Assembly: GCF_000971235.1 (NCBI RefSeq)
Contig: NZ_BBMB01000002.1
Coordinates: 186,001 to 250,000 of the forward strand
Reading direction: 5' to 3'
DNA: 64,000 bases
From: Demequina subtropica
Lineage (GTDB): Bacteria > Actinomycetota > Actinomycetes > Actinomycetales > Demequinaceae
Part shown: positions 35,848 through 44,868 of the stretch, one piece after another
Layout: every line of letters begins with the position of its first letter
Numbering within the stretch: position 1 is the stretch's first letter
The notes under the pieces: model-generated
What the model saw: the letters and a program-made list of their open reading frames with translations, nothing else
Told to the model about the DNA's origin: nothing
Databases searched by the model: none
Made by a program: the position numbers and the translations under genes

Positions 35848-37727
35848 ACGAGCCTCCCCACCTGGAACACCGCGGTGGCGAGGACGTACGCCATCGTGAG
35901 CTGAGCCGCGGCCGCACCGGCCGTCCAGCGCCAGCCGTAGAGCCGTCGCTGCTCCGCGAGCGTCGCCATGCAGGGCAGGTAGGCGAGGACGAAGACCATG
36001 AACGCGAGACCCGCGGCGCCTGCCTCGCCGCCCGAAGAGGCCTCGACCGTGGCGCGGACCTGGTCCTCGAGCGCCGGCGCGGAACCCGTGCCCGGGTCCT
36101 CGAGCGCATACGACTGCGCGAGAGCGCCGACGGTCACCTCCTTGGCCGCCACACCGGAGACCAGCGATGCCGCGATGTGCCAGTCGTCGAGCCCCAGCGG
36201 CGCGAGCACGGGCGCGACCGCCATCGCCGTCGCGCCGTAGGCGGAGTCCTCGATCGGCACGTCAGCGAGGTCGTGCCCGCCGCGCACCGGGATCGCCTGG
36301 AGGACCCACAGCACCGCGATCGCGACCATGATGACGCTGCCGGCCTTGCGCACGAACGACACGGTGCGGGCCCACACGCCCAGCCCGAGGGTGCGCAGGT
36401 GCGGGCGCTGGTAGTCGGGAAGCACGATGATGAGCGGCTCGGGACGCGCGTCGCGCAGCACGGTGCGCCGTGCTGCCAGCCCGAACAGCACCACGAGCGC
36501 GATCGACACGACGTACATGGCGAACACCACGGTGCCGGCGTGCCGCGGGAAGAACGTCTCCGCGAGCAGGAGGTAGACGGTGAGCCGCGCGGTGCAGCTG
36601 GTGAGCGGCACCATGAGGCCGGTGAGCAGCCGCTGTCGCGCGTGGGGAAGCACGGCGGTGGCGGACAGCGCCGGCACGTTGCAGCCGAACCCGACGATGA
36701 GCGGGAGCATGGCGCGGCCGTCGAGACCGGCCGCGCGCATCGCCCGGTCGGCGACCACCGCGACGCGCGCGAGGTAGCCGCTCGACTCGAGCACGGTGAC
36801 CGACGCGAACATGATGGCCATGAGCGGGATGAACGAGGCCACGGCGCCGACTCCGGCGACGATCCCGCCGACGGCGAACGACTCGAGCCACGCCGGCGCA
36901 TGAAGCGCGCTCAGCAGCCACGTGGTCGCGGTGGTCACGGGGCCGTCGACGAGGGCGGCCGCGCCGTCCATGAGCGGGGCCGCGACGGCGGTGGTGAGCT
37001 GGAAGACGGCCCAGATGACGGCGAGGAACGCCGGGATCCCCGCCCACGGGTTGAGCAGGACCTTGTCGACGCGGTCGGACCACGACTCCCGGACCTCGGC
37101 GACGGGAAGCGCGGCGTCGGCGATCCCCTCGATCCAGTCGAAGAGCTCCTGGGCGTGGGTGAGCTCGTCTCCCAGCTCGTGATCGGCGGCGCGCGGCACG
37201 ATCCCGGCGACCCGCGGATGAGTCCTCAGCGCCGCGGCGATCGCGTCGGCCAGCGCGCGCGTGCCGGCGCCCGTGCGCCCGTCGACCTCGACCACGGGCA
37301 CGCCGAGCGCGGCGGCGAGCGCGGCGGTGTCCGGGCCGAGCCCGCGCGCCCGGGCGAGGTCGGTCATGGTGAGCGAGGCCACGATGGGCCGTCCGGCCCG
37401 TGCGACCTGGCCCAGGAGGTAGAGCGAGCGGCTGAGCGCGGTGGCGTCGAGCGCGACCACGGCGAGGTCCTGGCCCGGCTGTGTCACCGCGTCGGCGGCG
37501 ACCTGCTCGTCGGGCGAGCGTGCGATCAGCGAGTAGGTGCCGGGCAGGTCGACGAGCGTGACGTCGACGCCGTCCACGCGCCACGTCCCCTCGGTGAGCG
37601 CCACCGTGGTGCCGGGCGCGTTCACCACCCGTTGCCGCGCGCCCGTGACGTGGTTGAACAGCGTCGACTTGCCGACGTTGGGGTTGCCGACCAGGAGGAC
37701 GGTCGCGGTGTCGACGGCGGCGCTCAT
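35844..37727 (-). CDS. feoB: Ferrous iron transport protein B
   Basis: A 627-residue Fe(II) transporter. The N-terminal G domain has G1 GNPNVGKST (14-22), G3 VDLPGTYSL and the switch region; two Gate-type membrane domains follow, each with a conserved cysteine region (FGCNVPALSAT and LTSCTARLTVY). The C-terminal VSGVAAKEVTVGAL is typical. The ATG at 37727 overlaps the feoA stop, and its stop overlaps the FeoC-like gene. It is shorter than the ~770-residue E. coli protein but normal for actinobacteria. Confidence 0.95.
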   Translation of the reverse strand: MSAAVDTATVLLVGNPNVGKSTLFNHVTGARQRVVNAPGTTVALTEGTWRVDGVDVTLVDLPGTYSLIARSPDEQVAADAVTQPGQDLAVVALDATALSRSLYLLGQVARAGRPIVASLTMTDLARARGLGPDTAALAAALGVPVVEVDGRTGAGTRALADAIAAALRTHPRVAGIVPRAADHELGDELTHAQELFDWIEGIADAALPVAEVRESWSDRVDKVLLNPWAGIPAFLAVIWAVFQLTTAVAAPLMDGAAALVDGPVTTATTWLLSALHAPAWLESFAVGGIVAGVGAVASFIPLMAIMFASVTVLESSGYLARVAVVADRAMRAAGLDGRAMLPLIVGFGCNVPALSATAVLPHARQRLLTGLMVPLTSCTARLTVYLLLAETFFPRHAGTVVFAMYVVSIALVVLFGLAARRTVLRDARPEPLIIVLPDYQRPHLRTLGLGVWARTVSFVRKAGSVIMVAIAVLWVLQAIPVRGGHDLADVPIEDSAYGATAMAVAPVLAPLGLDDWHIAASLVSGVAAKEVTVGALAQSYALEDPGTGSAPALEDQVRATVEASSGGEAGAAGLAFMVFVLAYLPCMATLAEQRRLYGWRWTAGAAAAQLTMAYVLATAVFQVGRLV

Positions 37728-37945
37728 GCGGGCTCCACCTCGATCAGCCCGGACGTGCCGCGGTCGATCGCGATGCGGGTCGCGCCGATGGCGACCACCC
37801 TGGCGCCCGCCGCGCCGCGTCCGGCCAACCGGACGCGGGTGCCCGGGCGCAGGCCCATCTCGCGCAGGCGCAGCGCCACGGCGGCGTCCGCGCTGATCGC
37901 GCGGATGCGGGCGACGGCCCCGGGCTCGAGCATGGTGAGCAGCAC
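37724..37945 (-). CDS. feoA: Ferrous iron transport protein A
   Basis: A 73-residue SH3-like protein with LREMGLRPGTRVRLAGRG, the core FeoA motif, which supports FeoB. I chose the GTG at 37945 because TAGCAT lies exactly six bases upstream, matching the leaderless pattern; an ATG at 37933 is the alternative. A DtxR/IdeR-like iron box sits upstream, so iron repression of feoABC is likely. Confidence 0.88.
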   Translation of the reverse strand: MLLTMLEPGAVARIRAISADAAVALRLREMGLRPGTRVRLAGRGAAGARVVAIGATRIAIDRGTSGLIEVEPA

Positions 37946-37951
37946 ACCTCG

Positions 37952-37957
37952 ATGCTA
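37952..37957 (-). promoter_or_regulatory. Leaderless -10 box of feoA
   Basis: TAGCAT on the minus strand lies six bases before the GTG at 37945 and directly downstream of the iron box. Confidence 0.5.
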
Positions 37958-37964
37958 ATTCCGC

Positions 37965-37983
37965 AAGGTGAGGCTTCCCTAAG
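37965..37983. promoter_or_regulatory. DtxR/IdeR-type iron box upstream of feoABC
   Basis: AAGGTGAGGCTTCCCTAAG closely matches the actinobacterial DtxR/IdeR consensus TTAGGTTAGGCTAACCTAA (AGGT-AGGCT-CCTAA are shared). It lies 7 bases upstream of the feoA -10 box, where a bound repressor would block the promoter. Confidence 0.7.
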
Positions 37984-38017
37984 TCCCTAGGTCCCGGATC
38001 TCTCCGGCGTGGGGTGC

Positions 38018-38629
38018 TCAGCGAGGCGCATCGCCCGGTGCCACGCTGTCGCGCGCGATCTCGAGCGCCGCCTTCCACGTCGCGGGCAGCTCGCGCGCGT
38101 AGCCGAGCGCGGTGTCGCGGTGCGCGAGCACCGGCGGGAACGCGCCCTGAGCGCCGAGGCCCACGCTGCGGCACAGCCACATGGCGCGCGGCACGTGAAA
38201 CTCCTGGGTGCACACGATCACGCTGGCGAGCCCCAGCGCGTCGCGCGCGTTCCGTGCCGAGGCACGGGTGTCGTGTCCCGAGCCGTCTCGGACGATCGCC
38301 TCGGCGGGCACCCCGAGCCCGAGCGCGGTGCGCTCCATCGCCTCGGTCTCGTCGAGCCCCTCGCGGTTGTCGGCGGCACCCGTGAGCACCAGGCGCGGCA
38401 CCACGCCGCGGTGGAAGAGCGCGGCGCCGGTCTCCACGCGCTGGCGCAGCGCGCGCGAGGGCCGCCCGTCCGGGAACACGCGCGCCCCGAGCACGAGCGC
38501 GGCATCGGCGGCGCGGAACCGCGGCGACGCGACGGGGTGCATCGCGCCCGCCGCGGAGGCGCGCGCGAACAGCTGAGGTCCGGCGAGGGCGGCGAGGCCC
38601 GCGGCGGCGAGGGGGAGCAGACGGGTCAC
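38018..38629 (-). CDS. SanA/YdcF-family (DUF218) membrane protein, copy 1
   Basis: A 203-residue protein with an N-terminal hydrophobic anchor (LLPLAAAGLAALAG) and the DUF218 core: DAALVLGARVFPDGRPS, VLTGAADNREGLDETEAMER, DTRASARNARDALG and VCTQEFHVPRAMWLC. The family includes SanA, linked to envelope barrier function. The GTG start at 38629 is 7 bases after the stop of its paralogue. It shares the same blocks as the copy at 38637, so the pair is a tandem duplication. Confidence 0.85.
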   Translation of the reverse strand: MTRLLPLAAAGLAALAGPQLFARASAAGAMHPVASPRFRAADAALVLGARVFPDGRPSRALRQRVETGAALFHRGVVPRLVLTGAADNREGLDETEAMERTALGLGVPAEAIVRDGSGHDTRASARNARDALGLASVIVCTQEFHVPRAMWLCRSVGLGAQGAFPPVLAHRDTALGYARELPATWKAALEIARDSVAPGDAPR

Positions 38630-38636
38630 GATGCGC

Positions 38637-39263
38637 TCACCCCTGGGGCACCCGGCCGCGCGCCAGGTCCAGCATCGACTTCGCGATCGCGGGGACCTCG
38701 CGGACGTGCCCCATGAGAGTGTGGCGCGTCGGCGTCGGAGCGGGATAGGCGCCCTGCGCGTCGAGGCCCGCCTGCTCGCACAGCCACACGGCGCGGGCCT
38801 GATGGAACTGCTGCGTCGCGACGATCACGGAGCCGACGTCGAACGCGTCGCGCGCACGCAAGCAGGACGAGTACGTGTCGAGCCCTAGCGGATCCTCGAC
38901 GATCGCCTCGGAGGGCACGCCCATGGACTCGGCGAGCGCGCGCATGACCGCGGTCTCGCCATGGCCCGACGAGTCGTCGCCGTCCCCGCTCATGAGCAGG
39001 CCGTCGACCAGCCCCGCCTGGTAGAGCTCGACTCCGACGGTCACGCGGTCGAGCAGGTAGGGCGACGGCGAGCCGTCGGCGTACACCCGCGCCCCGAGCA
39101 CGAGCGCCGCGTCCGCGTGCGCGAAGCCCTCCGCGGCGGCCGGGCGCACGGCCGCCGACGTCTCCGCGGTCACGAGCACCCAGGGAAGGGCGAGCAGGCT
39201 CGGGATCGCGACGAGCGCCGCGATCTTCCACCGATGCCGCGCATCGATCCGGGTGCGGGCCAT
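38637..39263 (-). CDS. SanA/YdcF-family (DUF218) membrane protein, copy 2
   Basis: A 208-residue paralogue of the gene at 38018. One membrane helix (AALVAIPSLLALPWVLV) is followed by DAALVLGARVYADGSPS, LMSGDGDDSSGHGETAVMR, DTYSSCLRARDAFDVG and VATQQFHQARAVWLCE. ATG 39263 is one base before the stop of the epsilon subunit gene, so it continues the accDE operon. Divergence between the copies is considerable (roughly half the residues differ), so the duplication is not recent. Confidence 0.85.
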   Translation of the reverse strand: MARTRIDARHRWKIAALVAIPSLLALPWVLVTAETSAAVRPAAAEGFAHADAALVLGARVYADGSPSPYLLDRVTVGVELYQAGLVDGLLMSGDGDDSSGHGETAVMRALAESMGVPSEAIVEDPLGLDTYSSCLRARDAFDVGSVIVATQQFHQARAVWLCEQAGLDAQGAYPAPTPTRHTLMGHVREVPAIAKSMLDLARGRVPQG

Positions 39264-39264
39264 G

Positions 39265-39510
39265 TCAGCGCAGCGAGTGGCGCCACGCGCCGTCGCCGCG
39301 GCCGAGGGGGAGCGGGCCGTGGTGCCCGCGCAGCGTGCGCGAGCGGTCCATCCACGCCGAGCGGGGGCTCGCCGGGTCCTCCGCATCCGCGGCGCTCGAG
39401 GCCATCGCGGCGGCAGCCGCGACGAGCGCGGCCAGCTCGGCCTCGTCGGGCGTGCCTCGCAGCACCCTCAGCCCCGCGGCCTGGCCCGCCCCCGCATCGT
39501 CCACCGTCAC
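39265..39510 (-). CDS. accE: Acyl-CoA carboxylase epsilon subunit
   Basis: An 81-residue protein matching the actinobacterial epsilon subunit layout: [20 protein letters not shown] at the start and [13 protein letters not shown] and [10 protein letters not shown] at the end. It stabilises the contact between the carboxyltransferase beta subunit and the biotinylated alpha chain. The GTG at 39510 overlaps the accD stop (GTGA). The first codons include one 10-base copy of the recurrent motif. The alpha chain is encoded at 30111, about 9 kb away. Confidence 0.85.
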   Translation of the reverse strand: MTVDDAGAGQAAGLRVLRGTPDEAELAALVAAAAAMASSAADAEDPASPRSAWMDRSRTLRGHHGPLPLGRGDGAWRHSLR

Positions 39511-41096
39511 AGCGGGATGTTCCCGTGCTTCTTGGGGGGCAGCGCGGCGCGCTTGGTGCGCAGCGCGCGCAGCGCCTTGACGATCTGGGCACGCGTCTCG
39601 GACGGCTCGACCACCGCGTCGACGTAGCCGCGGTCGGCGGCGTCGTACGGGTTGACGATGCGGTCCTCGTAGTCGTCGACGAGCGCCTGGCGCTCGCCCT
39701 CGACATCGCCGCCCTTGGCCTCGACGTCCGCGAGCGTGCGGCGGTGGAGGATGTTGACCGCCCCGCCCGCGCCCATGACCGCGATCTGCGCGGTGGGCCA
39801 CGCGAGGTTGACGTCGGCGCCGAGCTGCTTGGAGGCCATGACGATGTAGGCGCCGCCGTAGGCCTTGCGCGTGATGACCGTGACGAGCGGCACCGTCGCC
39901 TCGGCGTACGCGTAGATGAGCTTCGCGCCGCGGCGGATGATGCCCTGGTGCTCCTGGCTCACGCCGGGCAGGAACCCGGGGACGTCGACCAGGGTGATGA
40001 TCGGGATGTTGAAGGCGTCGCACGTGCGCACGAAGCGCGCGGCCTTCTCCGAGGCGTTGATGTCGAGCGTGCCGGCCATCTGCATCGGCTGGTTGGCGAC
40101 GATGCCCACCGAGTGGCCCTCGACGTGGCCGAAGCCGACCACGACGTTGGGTGCGAACAGCGGCTGGATCTCGAGGAACTCGCCGTCGTCGACGATCGCC
40201 TCGATGAGCGTGTTCATGTCGTACGGCTGGTTGTCGCTGTCGGGGACCAGGCTGTCGAGCGCGAGGTCCTCGTCCGTCGGCTCGAGGTCGGCCTCCGACT
40301 CCCACGACGGCGCGTCGGTGAGGTTGTTCTGCGGCAGGAACTGGAGCAGGTGCTGCACGTACTCGATCGCATCGTCCTCGTCCTGGGCGAGGTAGTGCGC
40401 GACGCCGGACTTGACGTTGTGCGCCTGGCCGCCGCCCAGGTCCTCGAACGTCACGCTCTCGCCGGTCACCGACTTGATGACGTCGGGCCCGGTGATGAAC
40501 ATCTGCGACGTGCCGTCGGCCATGACGATGAAGTCGGTCAGGGCGGGGGAGTACACCGCGCCGCCCGCGGAGGGGCCGAGGATGATCGAGATCTGCGGGA
40601 TCACGCCCGACGCGGCGACGTTGCGACGGAAGATCTCCGCGAACTGGGTGAGCGCCGCGACGCCCTCCTGGATGCGCGCGCCGCCACCGTCCGAGATGCC
40701 GATGAGCGGCACGCCGGTGCGCAGCGCGAAGTCCTGGATCTTGGCGATCTTCTGGCCGTGGACCTCGCCCAGCGAGCCCCCGAAGACCGTGAAGTCCTGC
40801 GAGTAGACCGCGACCTGGCGGCCGTCGATGGTGCCGTAGCCGGTCACCACGCCGTCGCCGTAGGGACGGTTCCGGTCGAGCCCGAAGTTGCGGCTGCGGT
40901 GCCGCGAGAGGCGGTCGAGCTCGGTGAACGAGCCCTCGTCGAGCAGCAGCTCGATGCGCTCGCGGGCGGTCTTCTTCCCGCGCGCGTGCTGCTTCTCCTG
41001 CGCCGTGGCCTCGGGAGCGGTGACGGCGGCGTCGACCTTCTTGCGCAGGTCCGCGAGCGCGGACGCGGTCGTCTTGCCGGGCCTCATCGGTGACAC
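39507..41096 (-). CDS. accD: Acyl-CoA (propionyl/acetyl) carboxylase beta subunit
   Basis: A 529-residue carboxyltransferase of the AccD5/PccB type. Oxyanion-forming glycines are in [13 protein letters not shown] and in the second half [14 protein letters not shown] and [16 protein letters not shown]. The acyl-CoA carboxylase signature [17 protein letters not shown] is intact. The GTG at 41096 is chosen over ATG 41087 because GGAG lies five bases upstream of it. It is divergent from birA, whose product biotinylates the carboxylase. Confidence 0.94.
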   Translation of the reverse strand: MSPMRPGKTTASALADLRKKVDAAVTAPEATAQEKQHARGKKTARERIELLLDEGSFTELDRLSRHRSRNFGLDRNRPYGDGVVTGYGTIDGRQVAVYSQDFTVFGGSLGEVHGQKIAKIQDFALRTGVPLIGISDGGGARIQEGVAALTQFAEIFRRNVAASGVIPQISIILGPSAGGAVYSPALTDFIVMADGTSQMFITGPDVIKSVTGESVTFEDLGGGQAHNVKSGVAHYLAQDEDDAIEYVQHLLQFLPQNNLTDAPSWESEADLEPTDEDLALDSLVPDSDNQPYDMNTLIEAIVDDGEFLEIQPLFAPNVVVGFGHVEGHSVGIVANQPMQMAGTLDINASEKAARFVRTCDAFNIPIITLVDVPGFLPGVSQEHQGIIRRGAKLIYAYAEATVPLVTVITRKAYGGAYIVMASKQLGADVNLAWPTAQIAVMGAGGAVNILHRRTLADVEAKGGDVEGERQALVDDYEDRIVNPYDAADRGYVDAVVEPSETRAQIVKALRALRTKRAALPPKKHGNIPL

Positions 41097-41124
41097 TGTT
41101 CTCCTTGGGGGTAGGACTGGCCGC

Positions 41125-41130
41125 TAGCCT
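41125..41130 (+). promoter_or_regulatory. Leaderless -10 box of birA
   Basis: TAGCCT lies six bases before the GTG at 41137, in the 40-bp accD/birA divergent region. Confidence 0.55.
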
Positions 41131-41136
41131 AGCCCG

Positions 41137-41979
41137 GTGAGCACCCCCGGAGCCGATGCGGTCGCCGCGTCGCGCCGCCCCCTCACCGAGGGCGCCCTCG
41201 CGTCGCTGGTCCCCGGCACGCTGTCGCGCCTGGTCGTGGTGCCCGCCTCGCCGTCCACCAGCTCGCGCGTGCTCGAGGCCGCCACCCGCGCTCCCGAGGA
41301 CTGGCCGCACATGTCCGCGCTCGTGGCCGACCACCAGACCGCGGGGCGCGGGCGCGCGGGTCGCGCCTGGGTGACGCCGCAGGGTGCGGCGCTCACCGTG
41401 TCGTTCGTGCTGCGCCCTCGCCACATCCCGCGGGAGGACTTCGGGTGGGCGCCCCTGGTCGTGGGCCTCGCGGCGGTCCGCGCGCTGCGCGGCCTGGGCG
41501 TGGGCGCGTGGCTCAAGTGGCCCAACGATGTGGTGGTCGAGTCCGGTGCGCGAGAGATCCCCGGCTGGGGACGCTGGCGCAAGGCCGTCGGCATCCTGTG
41601 CGAGACCACGGCGGACGATGCGATCGTCGCGGGGATCGGGATCAACGTCTCCCAGGCGCCGGGGGAGCTCCCCGTGCCGCACGCCGCCTCGCTCGCGACG
41701 CTCGGCGCGACCGCGCTCGACCGGGTGGCGCTCATGCGCGCGCTCGCGGCCGAGCTCAACGGCGCCGTCGCGATGTGGGACGCCGGAGCGCATCCCCGCG
41801 CCGACGTCGAGCGCGTCACCGCCACCCTGGGATGGGACGTCGCCGTCGACGTCCCGGGCGGGGTGCCGGTCGCGGGCCGCGCCACGGCTCTGACCCCGGA
41901 GGGCGCGCTCGTGGTGCGCACCGCGTCGGGCGACGAGCGCATCGTCCTCGCGGGCGACGTGCGGGTGCGCCGAGGCTGA
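41137..41979 (+). CDS. birA: Biotin--[acetyl-CoA-carboxylase] ligase
   Basis: A 280-residue biotin protein ligase of the class without a DNA-binding domain. The biotinyl-AMP loop is DHQTAGRGRAGRAWVTP, the catalytic lysine is in LKWPNDVVV, and KAVGILCET and GIGINVSQ follow. A small C-terminal SH3-like domain ends GDVRVRRG. It modifies the carrier domain of the alpha chain at 30111. The leaderless GTG start and the divergent accDE operon make a compact biotin-carboxylase neighbourhood. Confidence 0.93.
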   Translation: MSTPGADAVAASRRPLTEGALASLVPGTLSRLVVVPASPSTSSRVLEAATRAPEDWPHMSALVADHQTAGRGRAGRAWVTPQGAALTVSFVLRPRHIPREDFGWAPLVVGLAAVRALRGLGVGAWLKWPNDVVVESGAREIPGWGRWRKAVGILCETTADDAIVAGIGINVSQAPGELPVPHAASLATLGATALDRVALMRALAAELNGAVAMWDAGAHPRADVERVTATLGWDVAVDVPGGVPVAGRATALTPEGALVVRTASGDERIVLAGDVRVRRG

Positions 41980-42294
41980 CGCCCCCGCGGGCGCGGGCGC
42001 GCCCGGCTTGGCCCTCGCGCGCCGCATGCCAGGCAGGATCCTGAGGCTCGGGCGCTGCCGCGCCGAGCCTCGCCGCCGCCACGCGGCGGTAACGGAAAGG
42101 TCACGGAACGCCCGTTCCTTCACAGGTTGTGCACGCCAACCGACAGGTTATGCAGGCCAGTGCCGGCCCGCTCGGCCCCGCTGATTGACTCACGTTCAGC
42201 ACCCGAGACGGCTCATGCGGCGGTCGAGGGCGCACAGCACCACCGCGCAAGGCGCGGCAGTCGACCGGCGCCGCCGGCCGATGAGGAGAAACCG
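41980..42294. other. Intergenic region upstream of the first GH3 gene
   Basis: This gap of about 350 bases to the GH3 start holds no convincing gene apart from a short leader peptide at its end. It contains a pair of direct repeats (42122-42154), a TTGACT hexamer at 42185-42190 that also occurs upstream of the third GH3 gene, and a GC-rich stretch before them. No obvious terminator for birA is seen. Confidence 0.6.
42122..42154 (+). promoter_or_regulatory. Paired direct repeats, candidate LytTR-regulator site (GH3-1)
   Basis: ACAGGTTGTGCA (42122-42133) and ACAGGTTATGCA (42143-42154) start exactly 21 bp apart, two helical turns. LytTR-type regulators bind about 9-bp direct repeats with about 12-bp spacers, often with a GTT core, which these match. 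A LytTR regulator is encoded at 55654. Confidence 0.6.
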
Positions 42295-42330
42295 ATGGAG
42301 TCAACGATGACGAAGGGGGCACACGCATGA
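42295..42330 (+). CDS. Short leader peptide overlapping the GH3-1 start
   Basis: ATG at 42295 follows GAGGAG and encodes MESTMTKGAHA; its TGA overlaps the GH3 ATG (ATGA at 42327-42330). Ribosomes finishing it could re-initiate on the hydrolase gene. The peptide has no striking codon content. It may simply be translational coupling, or not be translated at all. Confidence 0.35.
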   Translation: MESTMTKGAHA

Positions 42331-44714
42331 GGCCCACGCAGATCAAGGGTGTCGCGGCGTTCGCGGGCCTGGGTATCGCGATCACGCTCGCCGGATGCAC
42401 GGGAAGCTCGTCCAACGACGACGCCAGCCCGACCGCTGAGGCGGCGACCGGCAAGTACACGACCACCGAGGTCACCGACGGCACGACGACGTTCGTCAAG
42501 GTCGACAACCCCGGCGACGGTCCCGACCTCACCTACGGCGTCGACAGCGGCGTGACCCTCATCGACGAGGAGATCGACGGCGCCACCTACGCGTTCAAGG
42601 ACATGAACGGGAACGGCACGCTGGACACGTGGGAGGACTGGCGCGTCGACTCGACCGAGCGCGCGGCGGACCTCGCCTCCCAGATGACGATCGAGCAGAT
42701 CGCCGGTCTCATGCTCTTCAGCTCGCACGAGCGCTCGCCTGCCGACGGCCTGACCGACGCGCAGAAGGAGTACCTCGAGGGCTCGAACCTCCGCGCCGTG
42801 CTCAACGCTGCCGGCTCGGACGCCGACACGACGGTGCCGTGGGTCAACGAGATGCAGGCGTACGTCGAGACGCTCGCCGCCGACAGCGGGATCTACGTCC
42901 CCGTCAACTTCGCGTCCGACCCGCGCTCGACCGCCGGCTCCGGCGGCTACAACGCCGACGGTGCGGACATCTCGCGCTGGCCCTCGAACCTGGGCCTCGC
43001 CGCGACGTTCGACGCCTCGTGGACCAAGCAGTTCGCCGAGATGGCGTCCGCGGAGTACCGCGCGCTGGGCATCGCCACCGCGCTGTCCCCGCAGGTCGAC
43101 CTCGCGACCGAGCCCCGTTGGAGCCGCGTGGGCGGCACCTTCGGTGAGGACGCCGAGCAGGCAGGCGAGCTCACCGCCGCCTACATCGACGGCTTCCAGG
43201 GCTCCGAGGGCACCGACGAGTGGGGCTCCGAGTCCGTCAACGGCATGATCAAGCACTGGGCCGGCGACGGTCCGGGCGAGGGTGGCCGCGAGGCGCACAC
43301 CGAGTCCGGCAAGTACGGCGTCTACCCGGGCGACAACCTCATGGAGCACGTCTCGGTCTTCGAGGCCGCGCTCGACTCGGCGGCCGTCATGACCGCCTAC
43401 TCGATCGCGCTCGACGCCGACGGCAACCCGCTCTTCGAGGACCGCACCGGCACCGCCTACGACAGCGGCCGCATGGAGATCCTGCGCGACGACCTCTCGT
43501 ACGAGGGCGTCGTCGTCACCGACTGGGGCGTCATGAGCGGCGCTCAGGACGAGGGCGCGTTCTTCGGCATGGCCTGGGGCGCCGAGGAGCTCACCCCGGC
43601 CGAGCGCTACGTCGAGGTGCTGCTCACTGGCCACGACATGTTCGGTGGCGTCAACGACGCGACCTTCATCCTCGAGGGCGCCGAGCTGTGGCAGGAGCTG
43701 TTCGAGGCAGGCGAGCTCGACATGGACGCGGACACCCGCTTCCAGCTGTCGGGCACCCGCATCCTCAACATGTCCTTCCAGGCGGGCCTCTACGAGTCGG
43801 CCATGCTCGACCCGGAGGAGTCCGCGACGGTCCTCGCCTCGGACGACAAGGTCGAGGCCGGCTACAACGCGCAGCTCGCGTCGATCGTCATGCTGAAGAA
43901 CAACGGCGTGATCGGCGACGGCACGGACTGGTCCGACAAGACCGTCTACATCCCGCAGTCGTACGACATCGGCATCGCCGGCATGTTCGGCCCGGCTGCC
44001 TACACCGAGGGCCCGACCATGGACCTCGACGTCGCCGCGCAGTACTTCGGCAACGTCGTGACCGACACGGTCGAGTACGAGGAGGACGGCACCACTGTCA
44101 AGAGCTACACCGCTCCTGACATGTCCGACGTCGACATCGTGCTCGTGGGCATGGACTCCCCGAACTCGGGCGGCACCTTCACCAACGCCGGCCTGACGAT
44201 CGCGGAGGACGGCACCCGCACGTGGACGCCGATCACGCTGCAGTACGGCGAGTACGTGGCCGACGGCGACAACGTCCGCAAGGTCTCGATCGGTGGCAAC
44301 ATCCTCGAGGACGGCACGGTCGAGAACCGCTCGTACTTCGGCAACACCGCGTACATCACGAACGCGGCCGACCTCGACGCCTTCGAGCGTGCGGTCGCCG
44401 CGGTCGAGGCCAGCGGCAAGGACATCCCCGTGGTGACGGCTCTCAAGGCCGTCAACCCGACGATCCCCGCCGAGTTCGAGGCCGCGTCCGACGCGATCCT
44501 CGTGAGCTTCGGCACCTCGGACCAGGCCCTCATGGACGTGGCGGTCGGCAACTTCGAGCCCTCGGGCCGTCTGCCGATCCAGTTCCCGGCCGACATGGAC
44601 ACGGTCGAGGCGCAGTTCGAGGACGTCGCGAAGGACATGACCCCGTACACGGACGCCAACGGCAACGCGTACGACTACGGCTTCGGCCTCAACTACTCCG
44701 GAGCCATCTCCTAA
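42327..44714 (+). CDS. Glycoside hydrolase family 3 lipoprotein (GH3-1)
   Basis: A 795-residue exported beta-glycosidase. Lipobox LAGC with Cys24; then KDMNGNGTLDTWEDW (91-105), a DxNxNxTxD calcium-loop-like segment; then the catalytic barrel with SRVGGTFGEDAEQAGE, the KH pair (309-310) in MIKHWAGDGPGEGGREAH, and the nucleophile Asp399 in VVVTDWGVMSG. The GH3 C-terminal alpha/beta domain starts near residue 515 (ASIVMLKNNGVI) and ends SGRLPIQFP. No FnIII domain is visible. It resembles exo-beta-glucosidases (ExoP-like), but the sugar specificity cannot be read. Expression is probably from the promoter carrying paired LytTR-like repeats. A hairpin terminator follows at 44732. Confidence 0.88.
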   Translation: MRPTQIKGVAAFAGLGIAITLAGCTGSSSNDDASPTAEAATGKYTTTEVTDGTTTFVKVDNPGDGPDLTYGVDSGVTLIDEEIDGATYAFKDMNGNGTLDTWEDWRVDSTERAADLASQMTIEQIAGLMLFSSHERSPADGLTDAQKEYLEGSNLRAVLNAAGSDADTTVPWVNEMQAYVETLAADSGIYVPVNFASDPRSTAGSGGYNADGADISRWPSNLGLAATFDASWTKQFAEMASAEYRALGIATALSPQVDLATEPRWSRVGGTFGEDAEQAGELTAAYIDGFQGSEGTDEWGSESVNGMIKHWAGDGPGEGGREAHTESGKYGVYPGDNLMEHVSVFEAALDSAAVMTAYSIALDADGNPLFEDRTGTAYDSGRMEILRDDLSYEGVVVTDWGVMSGAQDEGAFFGMAWGAEELTPAERYVEVLLTGHDMFGGVNDATFILEGAELWQELFEAGELDMDADTRFQLSGTRILNMSFQAGLYESAMLDPEESATVLASDDKVEAGYNAQLASIVMLKNNGVIGDGTDWSDKTVYIPQSYDIGIAGMFGPAAYTEGPTMDLDVAAQYFGNVVTDTVEYEEDGTTVKSYTAPDMSDVDIVLVGMDSPNSGGTFTNAGLTIAEDGTRTWTPITLQYGEYVADGDNVRKVSIGGNILEDGTVENRSYFGNTAYITNAADLDAFERAVAAVEASGKDIPVVTALKAVNPTIPAEFEAASDAILVSFGTSDQALMDVAVGNFEPSGRLPIQFPADMDTVEAQFEDVAKDMTPYTDANGNAYDYGFGLNYSGAIS

Positions 44715-44731
44715 GTAGTCCAGCAGTACCT

Positions 44732-44768
44732 GGGATGTGGCCGGCGGCAGCGCCGTCGGCCACATCCC
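44732..44768 (+). terminator. Hairpin terminator after GH3-1
   Basis: GGGATGTGGCCG (44732-44743) pairs with CGGCCACATCCC (44757-44768), and the intervening bases continue the stem. No U tract follows, as is common in high-GC actinobacteria. Confidence 0.65.
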
Positions 44769-44868
44769 GCCCCCAGAGGTCCTGTCACGCAGGCGCGTGA
44801 CCCGGGTTACGGTGGGCGACCCGACCGCGGGAAGGTTCCGCGGCTCGACACCAGTAAGGAGCAACAGA

